A DNA stretch of 64,000 nucleotides, taken from Novosphingobium subterraneum (GTDB lineage: Bacteria > Pseudomonadota > Alphaproteobacteria > Sphingomonadales > Sphingomonadaceae). Position numbers and translations under genes: made by a program. The stretch lies in NCBI RefSeq assembly GCF_000807925.1, contig NZ_JRVC01000005.1, forward strand, positions 1 to 64,000, in the 5' to 3' direction. The number at the start of each line of letters is the position of its first letter. Position 1 is the first letter of the stretch. This document shows positions 1-8,662 of this stretch, piece by piece. A model generated the notes under the pieces. That model saw only the letters and a list, made by a program, of their open reading frames with translations. It searched no databases and was not told where the DNA came from.

Positions 1-354
1 GTCTGCAACAAGGGGCCGTACATCGTGTTCTTCGACTGGGATAAGTCGGACATCACGCCTGAGGCGGCTACGATCCTCGACAACGCGGTTACCGCCTACG
101 GCAACTGCGCGAGCGTTCCGATCATGCTGGCCGGTTATGCCGACCGTTCGGGTACCGTGAAGTACAACCAGGCCCTTTCGGAGCGCCGCAACGTGTCGGT
201 CCGTTCGTACCTCACCTCGCATGGCATTCCGGATGGCTCGATCACCAGCCAGGCATTCGGCGAAAGCAACAACCGCGTTCCGACCGCCGACGGCGTTCGC
301 GAACTTCAGAACCGTCGCGTGGAAATCACGTACGGTCCGGGTTCGGGCATGTAA
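1..354 (+). CDS. OmpA family outer-membrane protein, C-terminal part (5' end outside window)
   Basis: The frame is open from the first base of the window, so this is the 3' end of a gene that starts upstream. The visible 117 residues form an OmpA-like peptidoglycan-binding domain: an FFDWDKSDIT strand, the AGYADRSG segment corresponding to the usual GxTD region, and the NxxLSxRR-type helix (NQALSERRNVSVR), ending in NRRVEITYG. Proteins of this family anchor the outer membrane to peptidoglycan through this domain, usually behind an eight-stranded barrel that cannot be seen here. A strong terminator follows the stop codon. Confidence 0.88.
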   Translation, partial: VCNKGPYIVFFDWDKSDITPEAATILDNAVTAYGNCASVPIMLAGYADRSGTVKYNQALSERRNVSVRSYLTSHGIPDGSITSQAFGESNNRVPTADGVRELQNRRVEITYGPGSGM

Positions 355-381
355 GCTTCGGCTTTGCCGGAAAAAGAACGA

Positions 382-408
382 GGGGTCGGAGAAATCCGGC
401 CCCTTTTT
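382..408 (+). terminator. Rho-independent terminator of the OmpA-type gene
   Basis: Arms at 382-390 (ggggtcgga) and 395-403 (tccggcccc) pair with one G-U wobble around a GAAA loop, and five T follow at once. It lies 28 bases after the stop codon of the upstream gene. Confidence 0.85.
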
Positions 409-448
409 CGTTATGAGCTAGGGCGCCAACTGATCGGAGACCGTTGTA

Positions 449-985
449 ATGCTATCCAAGGCCGCAATCCTGCCTCTCGCCTGCTCGCTTCTGCTGGGCG
501 CATGTGCAACGATGGACCAGGCGGACCAGACATCGACGCTGGCACGGGCTACGCTTTCAGACGCTGCGGGCGCTTCGGTAGGCACTGTCAGGATCGAGCA
601 GTCGGGGACTGCGCTCTCGCTCGTTGCTGATGTGCGGGGAATGTCGGCCGGGCAGCATGGGATCCACATGCATACGACCGGAAAGTGCGAGGCTCCGGAC
701 TTCACATCGGCCGGTGGTCATTTGAATCCCACCGCTCACCAACATGGCACGATGAACCCCGCCGGCCCGCACCTGGGGGATCTTCCGAACATCACCGTTG
801 CAGCTGACGGGACCGGGACGTTGAGCGCGCCCCTCAGCGGTACAGCCGCCACGGTGCTGGCCAGCCTGTTCGATACCGATGGCACCGCCATCGTCGTCCA
901 CGCCGGGCCGGACGATTACAAGACCGACCCCAGCGGCAATAGCGGGGGCCGCGTTGCCTGTGGTGTACTTACCCAGGGCGCCTGA
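449..985 (+). CDS. sodC: Superoxide dismutase [Cu-Zn], lipoprotein type
   Basis: The 178-residue product carries a lipoprotein signal ending in the lipobox LLGAC, so it should sit in the envelope facing the periplasm. The SodC fold is recognisable by GQHGIHMHTTGKCE (copper ligands), FTSAGGHLNP, the zinc-loop histidines in NPTAHQHG and HLGDLPN, and the late IVVHAGPDDYKTDPSGNSGGRVACGV with the active-site arginine and second disulfide cysteine. It detoxifies periplasmic superoxide. It converges tail to tail with the MFS gene: the two stop codons are directly adjacent inside a 14-bp palindrome. Confidence 0.93.
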   Translation: MLSKAAILPLACSLLLGACATMDQADQTSTLARATLSDAAGASVGTVRIEQSGTALSLVADVRGMSAGQHGIHMHTTGKCEAPDFTSAGGHLNPTAHQHGTMNPAGPHLGDLPNITVAADGTGTLSAPLSGTAATVLASLFDTDGTAIVVHAGPDDYKTDPSGNSGGRVACGVLTQGA

Positions 986-992
986 TCAGGCG
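979..992. repeat. 14-bp perfect palindrome spanning two convergent stop codons
   Basis: CGCCTGATCAGGCG is self-complementary. Its centre contains the TGA of sodC (983-985) immediately followed by the TCA that is the stop of the opposing MFS gene (986-988). There is no loop or T-tract, so it is not a classical terminator. Confidence 0.6.
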
Positions 993-2578
993 AGGGTTTC
1001 CCCGGCTGCGCGTGCCCGCTGATCGAGGCTGGCCAGCGCTCCGGGGACACTGCGAATTGCCACGATGAGAAGAACCAGCCCGATCGGCGCTGCCGCAAGC
1101 GTGGACAGCACGCCGAGCGACAGATCATCGCCGTTGGTCGCCGACACGTAGCCCGCCATGAACGGCCCGAGCGCGAGACCGACCAGTGTCGTGGCGAGGA
1201 AGAACGTGGCCGTGGCAGTGCCCCGCATGCGCGGCAAGACCAGGGATTGACTGGTTGCCGCGGCACCGCCCAGCGCGCTGCTCGACATCGTCTGCGCCAC
1301 AAACAGCATGGCTACGAAAGTTGCGAAGCTGTCGGTCCGGAAGGCAATGACCATTGGGACGATAGGCGCAATCAGCCCGAACAAGGTCACCATGATCCGC
1401 CCGGCAGAATGTCGTTTGTACAGATGGTCGGCAATGCGGCCACCAATGATCACGCCGAGGAACCCGGCCAAGGCACCGGGCGCGCCGATGAACCATCCAA
1501 GGTCACCTTTGGCAATGGCGAACACGCGCTCGGCGTAAGGAGCGGCCCAGTAGGACGTGGCGTACGAAGTGAACGCCACCATGCCGTATCCAAGCGTCGT
1601 GCACAGGAATGCAGGGGTTCCCCAGATCAGGCGGAAGGTTGGCAGGTCGCGCGCCCGCAAGGCGCTTGCCCAACTGTAGACCGCGTAAAGGCCAACCCCC
1701 ACGAAGATCCATTGCTGACGCGTCGGTCGTCCCAGCAGCATGGTAAGTGCGTAGACCCCGCCGGCAATGACCACGGCCACCGCGAGATTGGCGATCAGGG
1801 CCATGGCGCCGCGCCGCGCAGCGCCGATCAGCGTCAACGGCGGGATCACCGTGACGAGTTCTGCGAAAAATCCCTTGAAAGGGCGCTCCACGCTGGGCGT
1901 TGGCAGTCCGTCGATGGCGCCGCGTATGGGTTCGCGCAGGGTGGCAACGAGCAAGGCCAGAAGCACTCCGGGCAGGCCAACGGCCATGAAGGCTGCCTGC
2001 CAGCCAACAAGGCCGAAGGGGCCTCCTGCGGGGTACGCCGCGTTCCATTGCTCGACGATAAGGCCCCCCACCAGCAGGGACAGGCCGCCCCCCAGGAACA
2101 ACCCGGAGGAGTAGATCGACAAGGCGGTTGCGCGCAGCCTTTGCGGGAAGTAGTCCGAAATCAGGGAATAGGCCGCCGGGCTCGCCGTCGCCTCTCCTAC
2201 ACCGACGCCGATGCGCGCGGCGGTGAGTTGTCCCCCGGTCCGAGACAGGCCCGAGACCGCTGTCATCAGTGACCACAACGCGAGTCCGGCACTCATCAGG
2301 CGGACTCTATGCCAGCTGTCGGCGAGACGGCCGAGGGGAATGCCGAACAGCGAGTAAAACACTGCAAAGGCGGTTCCGTAAAGGAAGCCGAGGTCCGCGT
2401 CGGTAAGCGACAGGTCCTTCTTGATATCGTTGGCCAGGATCGAAAGGATCTGCCGGTCAACGAAATTTAGGACGTAGACTAGCACCAGAATGCTCAAGAC
2501 GTACCAGCTGTACGCAGTCGCTTCCTGTTCCTGAGGGTGCGTCGGGTCCGTGCTAGTCGCTGTACCGGGTTCCGTCAT
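986..2578 (-). CDS. MFS transporter, Spinster-like
   Basis: The 530-residue product is a polytopic inner-membrane protein of the major facilitator superfamily. After a short polar N-terminus it shows the first helix with NFVDRQILSIL, typical of the spinster-like/sphingomonad MFS proteins, the loop 2-3 motif GIPLGRLADSWHR and RIGVGVGEATASPAAYSLISDYFP in helix 4. The C-terminal half repeats the pattern (GGRIADHLYKRHSAGR). The start overlaps the end of queC by 26 bases, which suggests translational coupling in one transcript. Substrate cannot be told from the sequence. Confidence 0.88.
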   Translation of the reverse strand: MTEPGTATSTDPTHPQEQEATAYSWYVLSILVLVYVLNFVDRQILSILANDIKKDLSLTDADLGFLYGTAFAVFYSLFGIPLGRLADSWHRVRLMSAGLALWSLMTAVSGLSRTGGQLTAARIGVGVGEATASPAAYSLISDYFPQRLRATALSIYSSGLFLGGGLSLLVGGLIVEQWNAAYPAGGPFGLVGWQAAFMAVGLPGVLLALLVATLREPIRGAIDGLPTPSVERPFKGFFAELVTVIPPLTLIGAARRGAMALIANLAVAVVIAGGVYALTMLLGRPTRQQWIFVGVGLYAVYSWASALRARDLPTFRLIWGTPAFLCTTLGYGMVAFTSYATSYWAAPYAERVFAIAKGDLGWFIGAPGALAGFLGVIIGGRIADHLYKRHSAGRIMVTLFGLIAPIVPMVIAFRTDSFATFVAMLFVAQTMSSSALGGAAATSQSLVLPRMRGTATATFFLATTLVGLALGPFMAGYVSATNGDDLSLGVLSTLAAAPIGLVLLIVAIRSVPGALASLDQRARAAGETLA

Positions 2579-3251
2579 TCAGGCCTGCCTCTTCAAACCC
2601 TGCGCGTCGCAGGCGACAACTGTCGCATACGCCGCAGGCTCTCCCATCGGTCAGGGGATCGTAGCAGGACCAGCTCTGGCCAGCATCGAGCCCCAGTCGC
2701 GCTGCTTCCTGCGCGATCCGTGATTTCTTGAGGTGTTGGAGCGGGGCATGGACAGTTACTGTCCCACCCTCGCTGCCGATCTTGGTGGCGATCCGCGCCA
2801 GGCCTTCGAAGCCCTGCACGAACTCCGGCCGGCAATCGGGGTAGCCTGAATAGTCCAGGGCGTTCACCCCGATGAACAGGTCCTTCGAGCCAGCAGCTTC
2901 TGCCCAAGCCAGGGCGAGCGACAGAAACACGAGGTTACGGGCCGGGACATAGGTCACCGGGATGTCGTCTCCCACGCCGTCCTTGGGCACGTCGATATCC
3001 GCAGTCAGCGCAGAACCGCCGAACTGGCGCAAGTCCAGTGGCAGGATGACGTGGCGTTCCACGCCGACGCGCTCTGCGATCACGCGCGCCGCGTCGAGCT
3101 CAATGCGGTGCCGCTGGTTGTAATCAATCGTCAGCGCAAGAACGCGGAATCCCTGCTCCTTGGCCAGCCCTGCGCAAACCATCGAATCGAGTCCGCCCGA
3201 AAGGAGAACGACTGCGAGAGGAGCTTGGGCGACTTCAGGGCTTTGCAACAT
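2553..3251 (-). CDS. queC: 7-cyano-7-deazaguanine synthase QueC
   Basis: QueC turns 7-carboxy-7-deazaguanine into preQ0 with ATP and ammonia in queuosine biosynthesis. The PP-loop is LLSGGLDSMVCAGLA near the N-terminus, and the zinc site near the end is formed by the cysteines in WSCYDPL and ACGVCDSC. The frame stays open upstream, but the ATG at 3251 puts the PP-loop about 14 residues from the start, as in known QueC proteins; the upstream stretch looks non-coding. The product is 232 residues, normal for the family. No other queuosine gene is nearby. Confidence 0.93.
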   Translation of the reverse strand: MLQSPEVAQAPLAVVLLSGGLDSMVCAGLAKEQGFRVLALTIDYNQRHRIELDAARVIAERVGVERHVILPLDLRQFGGSALTADIDVPKDGVGDDIPVTYVPARNLVFLSLALAWAEAAGSKDLFIGVNALDYSGYPDCRPEFVQGFEGLARIATKIGSEGGTVTVHAPLQHLKKSRIAQEAARLGLDAGQSWSCYDPLTDGRACGVCDSCRLRRAGFEEAGLNDGTRYSD

Positions 3252-3318
3252 TGCCAATGGGCTAGCCGTGCCGTCGGCCCGATGCAATGGTCTCGCGCGT
3301 AACTTTATGCTTCCTGTC

Positions 3319-3747
3319 TCAACGTGGGCAGGGACCGAGACGCCGTGCTTCGGCGACGAAGTTGAACGGCAGGCCGTTGTCGATCCCCTGCGTTTCCAGT
3401 TGTGCAAGGCGCGGGTTCTCGAAGCGGACCCGGGTGTGGCCATAGCCACCGGCCGGGCAGGTGTACTGCACCGTCACCATATTCGGCGCATCGTCGATGA
3501 CAAACCGCCGGCAAGCCTCGCCACGGTGGCGCACCTGGATAAGCTTCCGGCCATTGTCCACGCATAGCTGCACGGTATCGGACTCATCGCGGGCGCGCAC
3601 TTCCCACAGACCCGGCTCCAACCGATCAAGCATGGCAAGGGCAGGCCCTTGCGCGACGCCCGACGTCGCGGCGAAGGCTCCAGCCGCAATGGCAGACAGG
3701 ACTGTGGCGCGACCGAGGCCGCGAAGCGGGACCAGACGTGATGACAT
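3319..3747 (-). CDS. DUF3617-type periplasmic protein
   Basis: The ATG at 3747 gives 142 residues starting with a basic segment and a hydrophobic signal peptide (ATVLSAIAAGAFAATSGVA). The mature part begins with LEPGLWEVRAR, the hallmark of DUF3617 proteins, and has paired cysteines (VQLCVD, EACRRF, YTCPAG, GPCPR) that could form disulfides. Function of the family is unknown. It precedes queC by 67 bases on the same strand. An 8-bp inverted repeat lies about 100 bases upstream. Confidence 0.75.
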   Translation of the reverse strand: MSSRLVPLRGLGRATVLSAIAAGAFAATSGVAQGPALAMLDRLEPGLWEVRARDESDTVQLCVDNGRKLIQVRHRGEACRRFVIDDAPNMVTVQYTCPAGGYGHTRVRFENPRLAQLETQGIDNGLPFNFVAEARRLGPCPR

Positions 3748-3852
3748 GAAGCTCCACTCGCACCCATGAGCGCCGGCGTCTGTGCCGTTGCTCACTCAAT
3801 GCTTGATCTTATCACGGTGTTTCGCGCGACGGAACGGTCACAGTGCGCGACC

Positions 3853-3877
3853 AAATGTGAAAAGTACTGTCACATTT
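3853..3877. promoter_or_regulatory. Inverted repeat AAATGTGA-N9-TCACATTT upstream of the DUF3617 gene
   Basis: Perfect 8-bp arms at 3853-3860 and 3870-3877 are separated by nine bases. The site lies between hslO (ends 3896) and the start of the DUF3617 gene (3747), about 105 bases before that start. The arms resemble CRP/FNR half-sites, but the spacing of nine is not the usual six. A closely similar core occurs at 54795-54813. Confidence 0.4.
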
Positions 3878-3895
3878 TAGGTCAAGGCCTGATTG

Positions 3896-4798
3896 TCAGT
3901 CCAGTTCGATCGCAAATTCCCGCGAACAGAACGCGCAATCCACCACGATGAGCCCGTCGTCATTCTCCATCTCCGCGCGCTCGGATGCGGCAAAGCGGGA
4001 CAAGATGTCGCGATAATGTTCGATCGTGCAGCGGCAACCGCGGGTGAGGGCCGTACCGGTCTCGGCCCGGATTTCCGGCTCCTCGTGGAACAGGCGCCAC
4101 ACTACGCTTTCGAGGTCGAGCGCCGGATCAACCAGCTCTGCCTCGCTGATCGAGCCACCGAGGACGGAGACGTGCTCCCACTCGGGATGGTCCAGCTGCA
4201 CATGCAGACGCTCGCGGCCTTCCTCGCCTTCTGGCAGGTGCTGTAGCAGCAGGCCCCCTGCGACGCATGCGCCAGGGGTGTTGCTGACGCCGATACGAAT
4301 CAGCGTGGGTATTTGTTCGGACTGAAAGAAATAGCTCTGGCACGCTTCTGCCAGCGAATTGCCCTCAAGCGGCACGACGCCCTGATAACGCTGCCCGGTT
4401 GCGGCAAGGTCAAAGGTGATCGCCAAGTATCCTTCGCCGAACAGGGAGAAGAGCGACGGCACCGGACCCAACTCGTCCAACCGTGCCCGGTCATGCCGGA
4501 CGTAGCCACGCAGCTCGCCATTGCGATAGTCGCAGACCAAGAGGTCGACGATGCCGTCTTGCGTCTGCGCCTGCAGCGTCAATTGGCTGTCGTCGCCCTT
4601 CAGCAGTGATCCCAGCAGGGCGGTGATCGTCAGCGCTTCGGCCAGCAGGTGGCGGATCGGCGCAGGATAGGCATGGGCAGACAGGATCGTGTCGAGAACC
4701 GGGCCCAGCCGCACTGCCCGGCCGCGCGCATTCTTGTGCGGCAGGGTGAACTGCATCACCGTATCGAAACCGGTGGACGGCTGGACCTGTTCACTCAC
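3896..4798 (-). CDS. hslO: Redox-regulated holdase chaperone Hsp33
   Basis: The 300-residue cytosolic protein has the Hsp33 core (SQLTLQAQTQDGIVDLLVCDY, GELRGYVRH) and at the C-terminus the redox zinc switch: CRC in RGCRCTIEH and CAFC in VVDCAFCSREF. Oxidation of these four cysteines releases zinc and activates the chaperone. It is the last gene of the argD-argF-hslO operon, 15 bases after argF, an order common in sphingomonads. Confidence 0.95.
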   Translation of the reverse strand: MSEQVQPSTGFDTVMQFTLPHKNARGRAVRLGPVLDTILSAHAYPAPIRHLLAEALTITALLGSLLKGDDSQLTLQAQTQDGIVDLLVCDYRNGELRGYVRHDRARLDELGPVPSLFSLFGEGYLAITFDLAATGQRYQGVVPLEGNSLAEACQSYFFQSEQIPTLIRIGVSNTPGACVAGGLLLQHLPEGEEGRERLHVQLDHPEWEHVSVLGGSISEAELVDPALDLESVVWRLFHEEPEIRAETGTALTRGCRCTIEHYRDILSRFAASERAEMENDDGLIVVDCAFCSREFAIELD

Positions 4799-4813
4799 TT
4801 GACTTCACATCCT

Positions 4814-5740
4814 TCAAATCTGGCCGAACACCCAGCGCAGCACAGACTTCTGCGCATGAATGCGGTTCTCGGCCTCATCCCACACGACCGAGCGAGGGCC
4901 GTCGATCACGGAGTCCGTGACCTCCTCGTTGCGATGCGCGGGCAGACAATGCAGGAACAGGGCGTCGGGCTTGGCGTGGGCCATAAGCGCATCGTTCACC
5001 TGATAAGGTTCCATTGCCGCCAGCTTGGCTTCGGCATGGGCCTGGCCCATCGAAATCCACGTGTCGGTGACGACAACGTCGGCTCCGCGAACAGCCTTTA
5101 CCGGATCGCGGACCACACGGATGCCGCCGCCAGCCAGCTTTGCCGCCTCGATCATCGCAGCGTCAGATTCATAACCTTCCGGCACGCCGATGCGCACGTT
5201 GAACTTCAACAGTCCGGCCGCTTCGACGATCGAGTTGAGCACGTTGTTGCCATCGCCCAGCCAGGCGACCTCCAGGCCGGGCAGGGCCTTGCCATGCTCG
5301 ATCACGGTGAGCAGGTCCGCCATGATCTGGCAGGGGTGGGACAGGTCGGTGAGGCCATTGATCACCGGAACGCTGGCATAGCGGGCCAGTTCCTCGACCT
5401 TGGCATGGTCGTCGGTGCGCAGCATGATGGCGTCTGCCATGCGGCTGAGCACACGCGCCGTGTCGGCGATCGTCTCGCCGCGGCCGAGCTGGGTGGTACC
5501 CGCATCGAGGATCAGCGCCGAACCGCCAAGTTGGCGCATGGCAATGTCGAACGACACGCGGGTGCGCGTGGAATTCTTTTCGAACACCATGGCCAGCACG
5601 CGACCGGCCAGTGGCGCGTCTGCGTCTGGCTGGCCCTTGGGAAGAGCGGCGCGCACAGCCTTCCGGTCTATCGCGTCATTCAGCATGGCGGCGATGGAAA
5701 CGCCGCCAGCATCGGTGAGGTTCAGGAAGTGCTTGGTCAT
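4814..5740 (-). CDS. argF: Ornithine carbamoyltransferase
   Basis: This enzyme makes citrulline from ornithine and carbamoyl phosphate in arginine synthesis. The 308-residue product has the carbamoyl-phosphate motif STRTRVSFD, the HPCQ motif ([11 protein letters not shown]), the ornithine loop and the catalytic HCLPAHR near the C-terminus. The start codon overlaps the stop of argD by four bases, so the two are probably translationally coupled. Confidence 0.97.
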   Translation of the reverse strand: MTKHFLNLTDAGGVSIAAMLNDAIDRKAVRAALPKGQPDADAPLAGRVLAMVFEKNSTRTRVSFDIAMRQLGGSALILDAGTTQLGRGETIADTARVLSRMADAIMLRTDDHAKVEELARYASVPVINGLTDLSHPCQIMADLLTVIEHGKALPGLEVAWLGDGNNVLNSIVEAAGLLKFNVRIGVPEGYESDAAMIEAAKLAGGGIRVVRDPVKAVRGADVVVTDTWISMGQAHAEAKLAAMEPYQVNDALMAHAKPDALFLHCLPAHRNEEVTDSVIDGPRSVVWDEAENRIHAQKSVLRWVFGQI

Positions 5741-6930
5741 GTAACCGGCGCCTCCGGCGCGTAGCTGGCCGCAGCGGCTGAAAGACGCTCCATGAATTCG
5801 TCGATGTGGCTGTCGTCGATCACAAGCGGCGGGATCACCCGGACGGTGTTGTCGCCTGCCGAAACGGTCAGCAGCTGGTGGTTGTCGCGCATGTGGGCGA
5901 CGAACGGACGCGGTTCGACCTTCATCATGAGGCCGAGCATCAGGCCACGCCCGCGAACGCCGATGAACAGGTCAGGGTAGTTGCCGATGAACTGTTCAAT
6001 ACGGCCGCGCAGCCGCTCACCCTTGGCACGCACTTCGCTGAGGAATTCCTCGTTGGCGACCACATCGAGCACAGCTTCGCCGGCTGCCATGGCCAGCGGG
6101 TTGCCGCCATAGGTGCTGCCGTGCGTGCCGGCGACCATGCCGCGCGCCGCCTTTTCCGTGGCGAGGCAAGCACCCATCGGGAAGCCGCCGCCGATGCCCT
6201 TGGCAGTCGCCATCACGTCAGGCGTGATGCCATACTGTTCGTAGGCATAGAGCGTGCCGGTGCGGGCAACACCGCACTGCACTTCATCGAAGATCAGCAC
6301 GAGGTCATGTTCGTCGCACAGCGTGCGCAGGCCCTTGAGGAACTCGTCCGAGGCATCGCGGATGCCGCCTTCGCCCTGGATGGGCTCGACCAGGAAGCCG
6401 GCGGTGTTCGGACCCATTGCTGCCTTGGCGCCTTCGAGGTCGTCGAAGTCGACGTACTTGAAGCCTTCGAGCAGCGGCAGGAAGCCCTTGTGCATCTTCT
6501 CCTGATTGGAGGCACTGATCGTGGCCATCGTGCGGCCATGGAAGGCGTTCTTGAAAGTGATCAGCTCGTACTTGTGGTCATTGCCCACGGCCGAGTGATA
6601 GGCGCGCGCGGTCTTGATCGCGCACTCGACAGCCTCGGCGCCCGAGTTCGTGAAGAACACGGTGTCGGCAAAGGTCAGGTCGACCAGGCGCTGGGCGAGA
6701 TGTTCACCCTGCGGGCTGCCGTAGAGATTCGACACATGCATCAGCGTCGCAGCCTGTTTCTGGATCGCGCCGATCAGGTGTTCGTTCGAATGACCGAGCA
6801 GGTTCACTGCGATGCCGCTGGCAAAATCGAGGTAGCGCGTGCCATCTTCGGAAATCAGGTGGCAATGCTCGCCTCGCACCGGACGCACGCCGCACCGGGG
6901 GTACACGGGCATCAGCGGGGTGATCGACAT
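5737..6930 (-). CDS. argD: Acetylornithine / succinyldiaminopimelate aminotransferase
   Basis: A class-III PLP aminotransferase of 397 residues, acting in arginine (and usually lysine) synthesis. Visible motifs are [29 protein letters not shown], the cofactor aspartate in LIFDEVQCG and the PLP lysine in [15 protein letters not shown]. The frame continues upstream, but the ATG at 6930 has a good ribosome site (AGGAGAG, 7-8 bases away) and gives the usual N-terminus [13 protein letters not shown]. First gene of the argD-argF-hslO operon. Confidence 0.95.
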   Translation of the reverse strand: MSITPLMPVYPRCGVRPVRGEHCHLISEDGTRYLDFASGIAVNLLGHSNEHLIGAIQKQAATLMHVSNLYGSPQGEHLAQRLVDLTFADTVFFTNSGAEAVECAIKTARAYHSAVGNDHKYELITFKNAFHGRTMATISASNQEKMHKGFLPLLEGFKYVDFDDLEGAKAAMGPNTAGFLVEPIQGEGGIRDASDEFLKGLRTLCDEHDLVLIFDEVQCGVARTGTLYAYEQYGITPDVMATAKGIGGGFPMGACLATEKAARGMVAGTHGSTYGGNPLAMAAGEAVLDVVANEEFLSEVRAKGERLRGRIEQFIGNYPDLFIGVRGRGLMLGLMMKVEPRPFVAHMRDNHQLLTVSAGDNTVRVIPPLVIDDSHIDEFMERLSAAAASYAPEAPVT

Positions 6931-7019
6931 AGAACTCTCCTGTTCAGTCACGAATGTTTCCAGATGGCGCAACAATACTGCGCGAGCCAGATAGAAAAAG
7001 GGGAATCGACAAACGACAA

Positions 7020-7043
7020 ATGGCGGCCCTTCAGGACCGCCAT
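7020..7043 (-). terminator. Terminator after the cold-shock gene
   Basis: Arms ATGGCGG (7020-7026) and CCGCCAT (7037-7043) pair perfectly. Read on the minus strand, the stem is followed by TTGTCGTTTG, a T-rich tail. It lies about 60 bases past the stop codon of the cold-shock gene and before argD. Confidence 0.65.
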
Positions 7044-7102
7044 CTGTGCGCGTATGTGGTTGCAGGCCGCCGGTCAGACTACCGGAAGCGATGCAATCGG
7101 GA

Positions 7103-7906
7103 TCAACCCTGAATCGGCACCAGGTTGACCGCCGAGTGCTTGCCTCGTCGATCGACCTCGAGGTCGAATTCCAGCTTGTCGCCTTCGTTCAGCTCGCGCA
7201 GGCCCGAGCGTTCGACGGCGCTGATGTGCACGAATGCGTCGGGTTGGCCGTCATCGCGAGTGATGAAGCCGAAGCCCTTCATCGCGTTGAAGAACTTGAC
7301 CGTGCCGGTGGCCTTTTCGCCAGTCAGCTCGCGCTGCGGGGCAGCGGGCTTCGAAGCCACGGGGATGACATCGCCCACGACCTGAAGGTCTGCAGCAGAA
7401 ATCTTGCCACCACGGTCGACGAGGTTGAATTCCAGCGTCTGGCCTTCAGCCAAGCCTTCAAGGCCGGCACGCTCGACTGCGCTGATGTGGACGAACACGT
7501 CCTCACCACCGTCTTCGCGCGAGATGAAGCCGAAGCCCTTCTGGCCGTTGAAGAACTTGACGACACCCTTGCCGGTGCCGACAACCTGGGCAGGCATACC
7601 GCCGCCACGACCGCCGCCGAAGCCGCCACCGCCGCCGCGCGGACCACCGCCGCCGAAGCCGCCGCGATCGCCGCCGCCGAAGCCGCCGCGATCACCACCG
7701 CCGAAGCCGCCGCGATCACCGCCGCCGAAGCCGCCACGTCCGCCGCCGCCGCCAAAGCGATCGCCGCCGCCAAAGCCGCCACGGTCACCATAACCGCCGC
7801 CGCCAAAGCCGCCACCGCCGCCGCCGTAGGGATCAAAACCGCCTTCGTCGCCGAATCCGTCGCGCTTGTCTCTGCCGCGACCGCGCCGCCCTCTGTCAAA
7901 ACCCAT
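7103..7906 (-). CDS. Two-domain cold-shock protein with glycine/arginine-rich N-terminal region
   Basis: From the ATG at 7906 the product is 267 residues. Residues about 1-105 are low complexity, rich in glycine, arginine, aspartate and phenylalanine, with repeated DRGGFGGG units like RGG boxes of RNA-binding proteins. Two cold-shock domains follow, each with the RNP1-like [11 protein letters not shown] / [11 protein letters not shown] and RNP2-like DVFVHIS / DAFVHIS. It is expected to bind single-stranded RNA or DNA. Tandem CSDs are normal in alphaproteobacteria, but the long RGG-like tail placed before them is less usual. The upstream ATG at 7936 lacks a ribosome site and adds residues unlike the rest. 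Confidence 0.9.
   Translation of the reverse strand: MGFDRGRRGRGRDKRDGFGDEGGFDPYGGGGGGFGGGGYGDRGGFGGGDRFGGGGGRGGFGGGDRGGFGGGDRGGFGGGDRGGFGGGGPRGGGGGFGGGRGGGMPAQVVGTGKGVVKFFNGQKGFGFISREDGGEDVFVHISAVERAGLEGLAEGQTLEFNLVDRGGKISAADLQVVGDVIPVASKPAAPQRELTGEKATGTVKFFNAMKGFGFITRDDGQPDAFVHISAVERSGLRELNEGDKLEFDLEVDRRGKHSAVNLVPIQG
7647..7742 (-). repeat. Four tandem 24-bp units encoding DRGGFGGG repeats
   Basis: Units start at 7647, 7671, 7695 and 7719; the first three differ by one or two bases and the fourth is more diverged. Each unit is 24 bases, so gain or loss of a unit keeps the reading frame of the cold-shock protein. Shorter related glycine-codon runs flank the array on both sides (about 7605-7840). 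Confidence 0.8.
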
Positions 7907-8115
7907 AGAAATCAATAGACCTTCAATCCGCCCCAACCTTCACGGCACCGCAGGCCGGACGCGGGAACCGGCGGCGCGACGAGGGAATCAGTGCCGGACT
8001 CAAGAGGCCGGACCTTACCTTTGCGGCCAAGACTATAGAGCAAAAATGCAGGACCGCTAACGGAATCGACAAGGCGGCCACAATTCGTCCCGAAAACTGT
8101 GGCATTTGTGCCGAT

Positions 8116-8176
8116 CTGCCCAATGCTCGTGCCTGCGGCTAGCGCCGTACTTGCCCCGGGCATGAGCATTGGGCAG
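8116..8176. other. Long inverted repeat (18-bp arms) between csp and the TIGR01244 gene
   Basis: Left arm 8116-8133 and right arm 8159-8176 pair over 18 positions with a single mismatch that would be a G-U pair in RNA; the loop is 25 bases and GC-rich. No T-tract follows, so it is not a standard terminator. It lies 33 bases upstream of the start of the TIGR01244 gene and would form a stable hairpin in its 5' leader. It may be a small RNA, a leader structure or a REP-type element. Confidence 0.55.
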
Positions 8177-8209
8177 AAGCGTGGCGAACAGATTGTCAGG
8201 ACCCACCAG

Positions 8210-8644
8210 ATGTTTCGCAAGATCGACGAAAAGACTTATGCCAGTCCGCAGATCGGCCTCGCCGAAGTGGCCTATGCCAAGGCGCTGGGCATCGGCATGA
8301 TCATCAACAACCGTCCTGAAGGTGAATCCGACGATCAGACTCCGGGCGCCGATATCGAAGCGGCCGCACGCGATGCCGGAATCGCCTATGTCGCGATTCC
8401 GGTCAGCCACGCCGGCTTCTCGATGCCGCAGGTCGAGGCGATGCAGGCGGCGCTGGCTCAGGCGGGCGACGCGCCCGTGCTCGCCTACTGTCGCTCCGGC
8501 ACCCGTTCGACCCTGCTCTGGGCGCTCGCGCAGGCTCGCTCCGGCCTTGACCCTGACGAGATTGCCACGAGGGCGGCTGGCGCCGGGTATGACATTTCGC
8601 CGATCCGGGCGACAGTCGACATGCTCGCCGGGCAGGCCGGATAA
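8210..8644 (+). CDS. TIGR01244 family (DUF442) phosphatase-like / sulfur transferase protein
   Basis: The 144-residue protein begins MFRKIDEKTYASPQIGLAEV and contains IINNRPEGES and the active-site-like loop LAYCRSGTRSTLLWA, all typical of the TIGR01244 family, which has a tyrosine-phosphatase-like fold and is often found fused to persulfide dioxygenases or next to sulfide genes. No such partner is seen here. An upstream ATG at 8099 would add residues that run through the inverted repeat, so the ATG at 8210, matching the family N-terminus, was chosen. Confidence 0.85.
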   Translation: MFRKIDEKTYASPQIGLAEVAYAKALGIGMIINNRPEGESDDQTPGADIEAAARDAGIAYVAIPVSHAGFSMPQVEAMQAALAQAGDAPVLAYCRSGTRSTLLWALAQARSGLDPDEIATRAAGAGYDISPIRATVDMLAGQAG

Positions 8645-8662
8645 CGCGCACCGGGGGCGGGG

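Noticed and set aside
5806..7128. 440-codon plus-strand open frame opposite argD
   Set aside because: No conserved motif; argD on the minus strand is unambiguous.
7647..7742. CRISPR array considered for the regular 24-bp units
   Set aside because: The units are directly adjacent without spacers and lie inside a coding region.
7046..7918. Long alanine-rich plus-strand frame opposite the cold-shock gene
   Set aside because: It is the antisense reading of the glycine-rich repeats; the minus strand carries two clear cold-shock domains.
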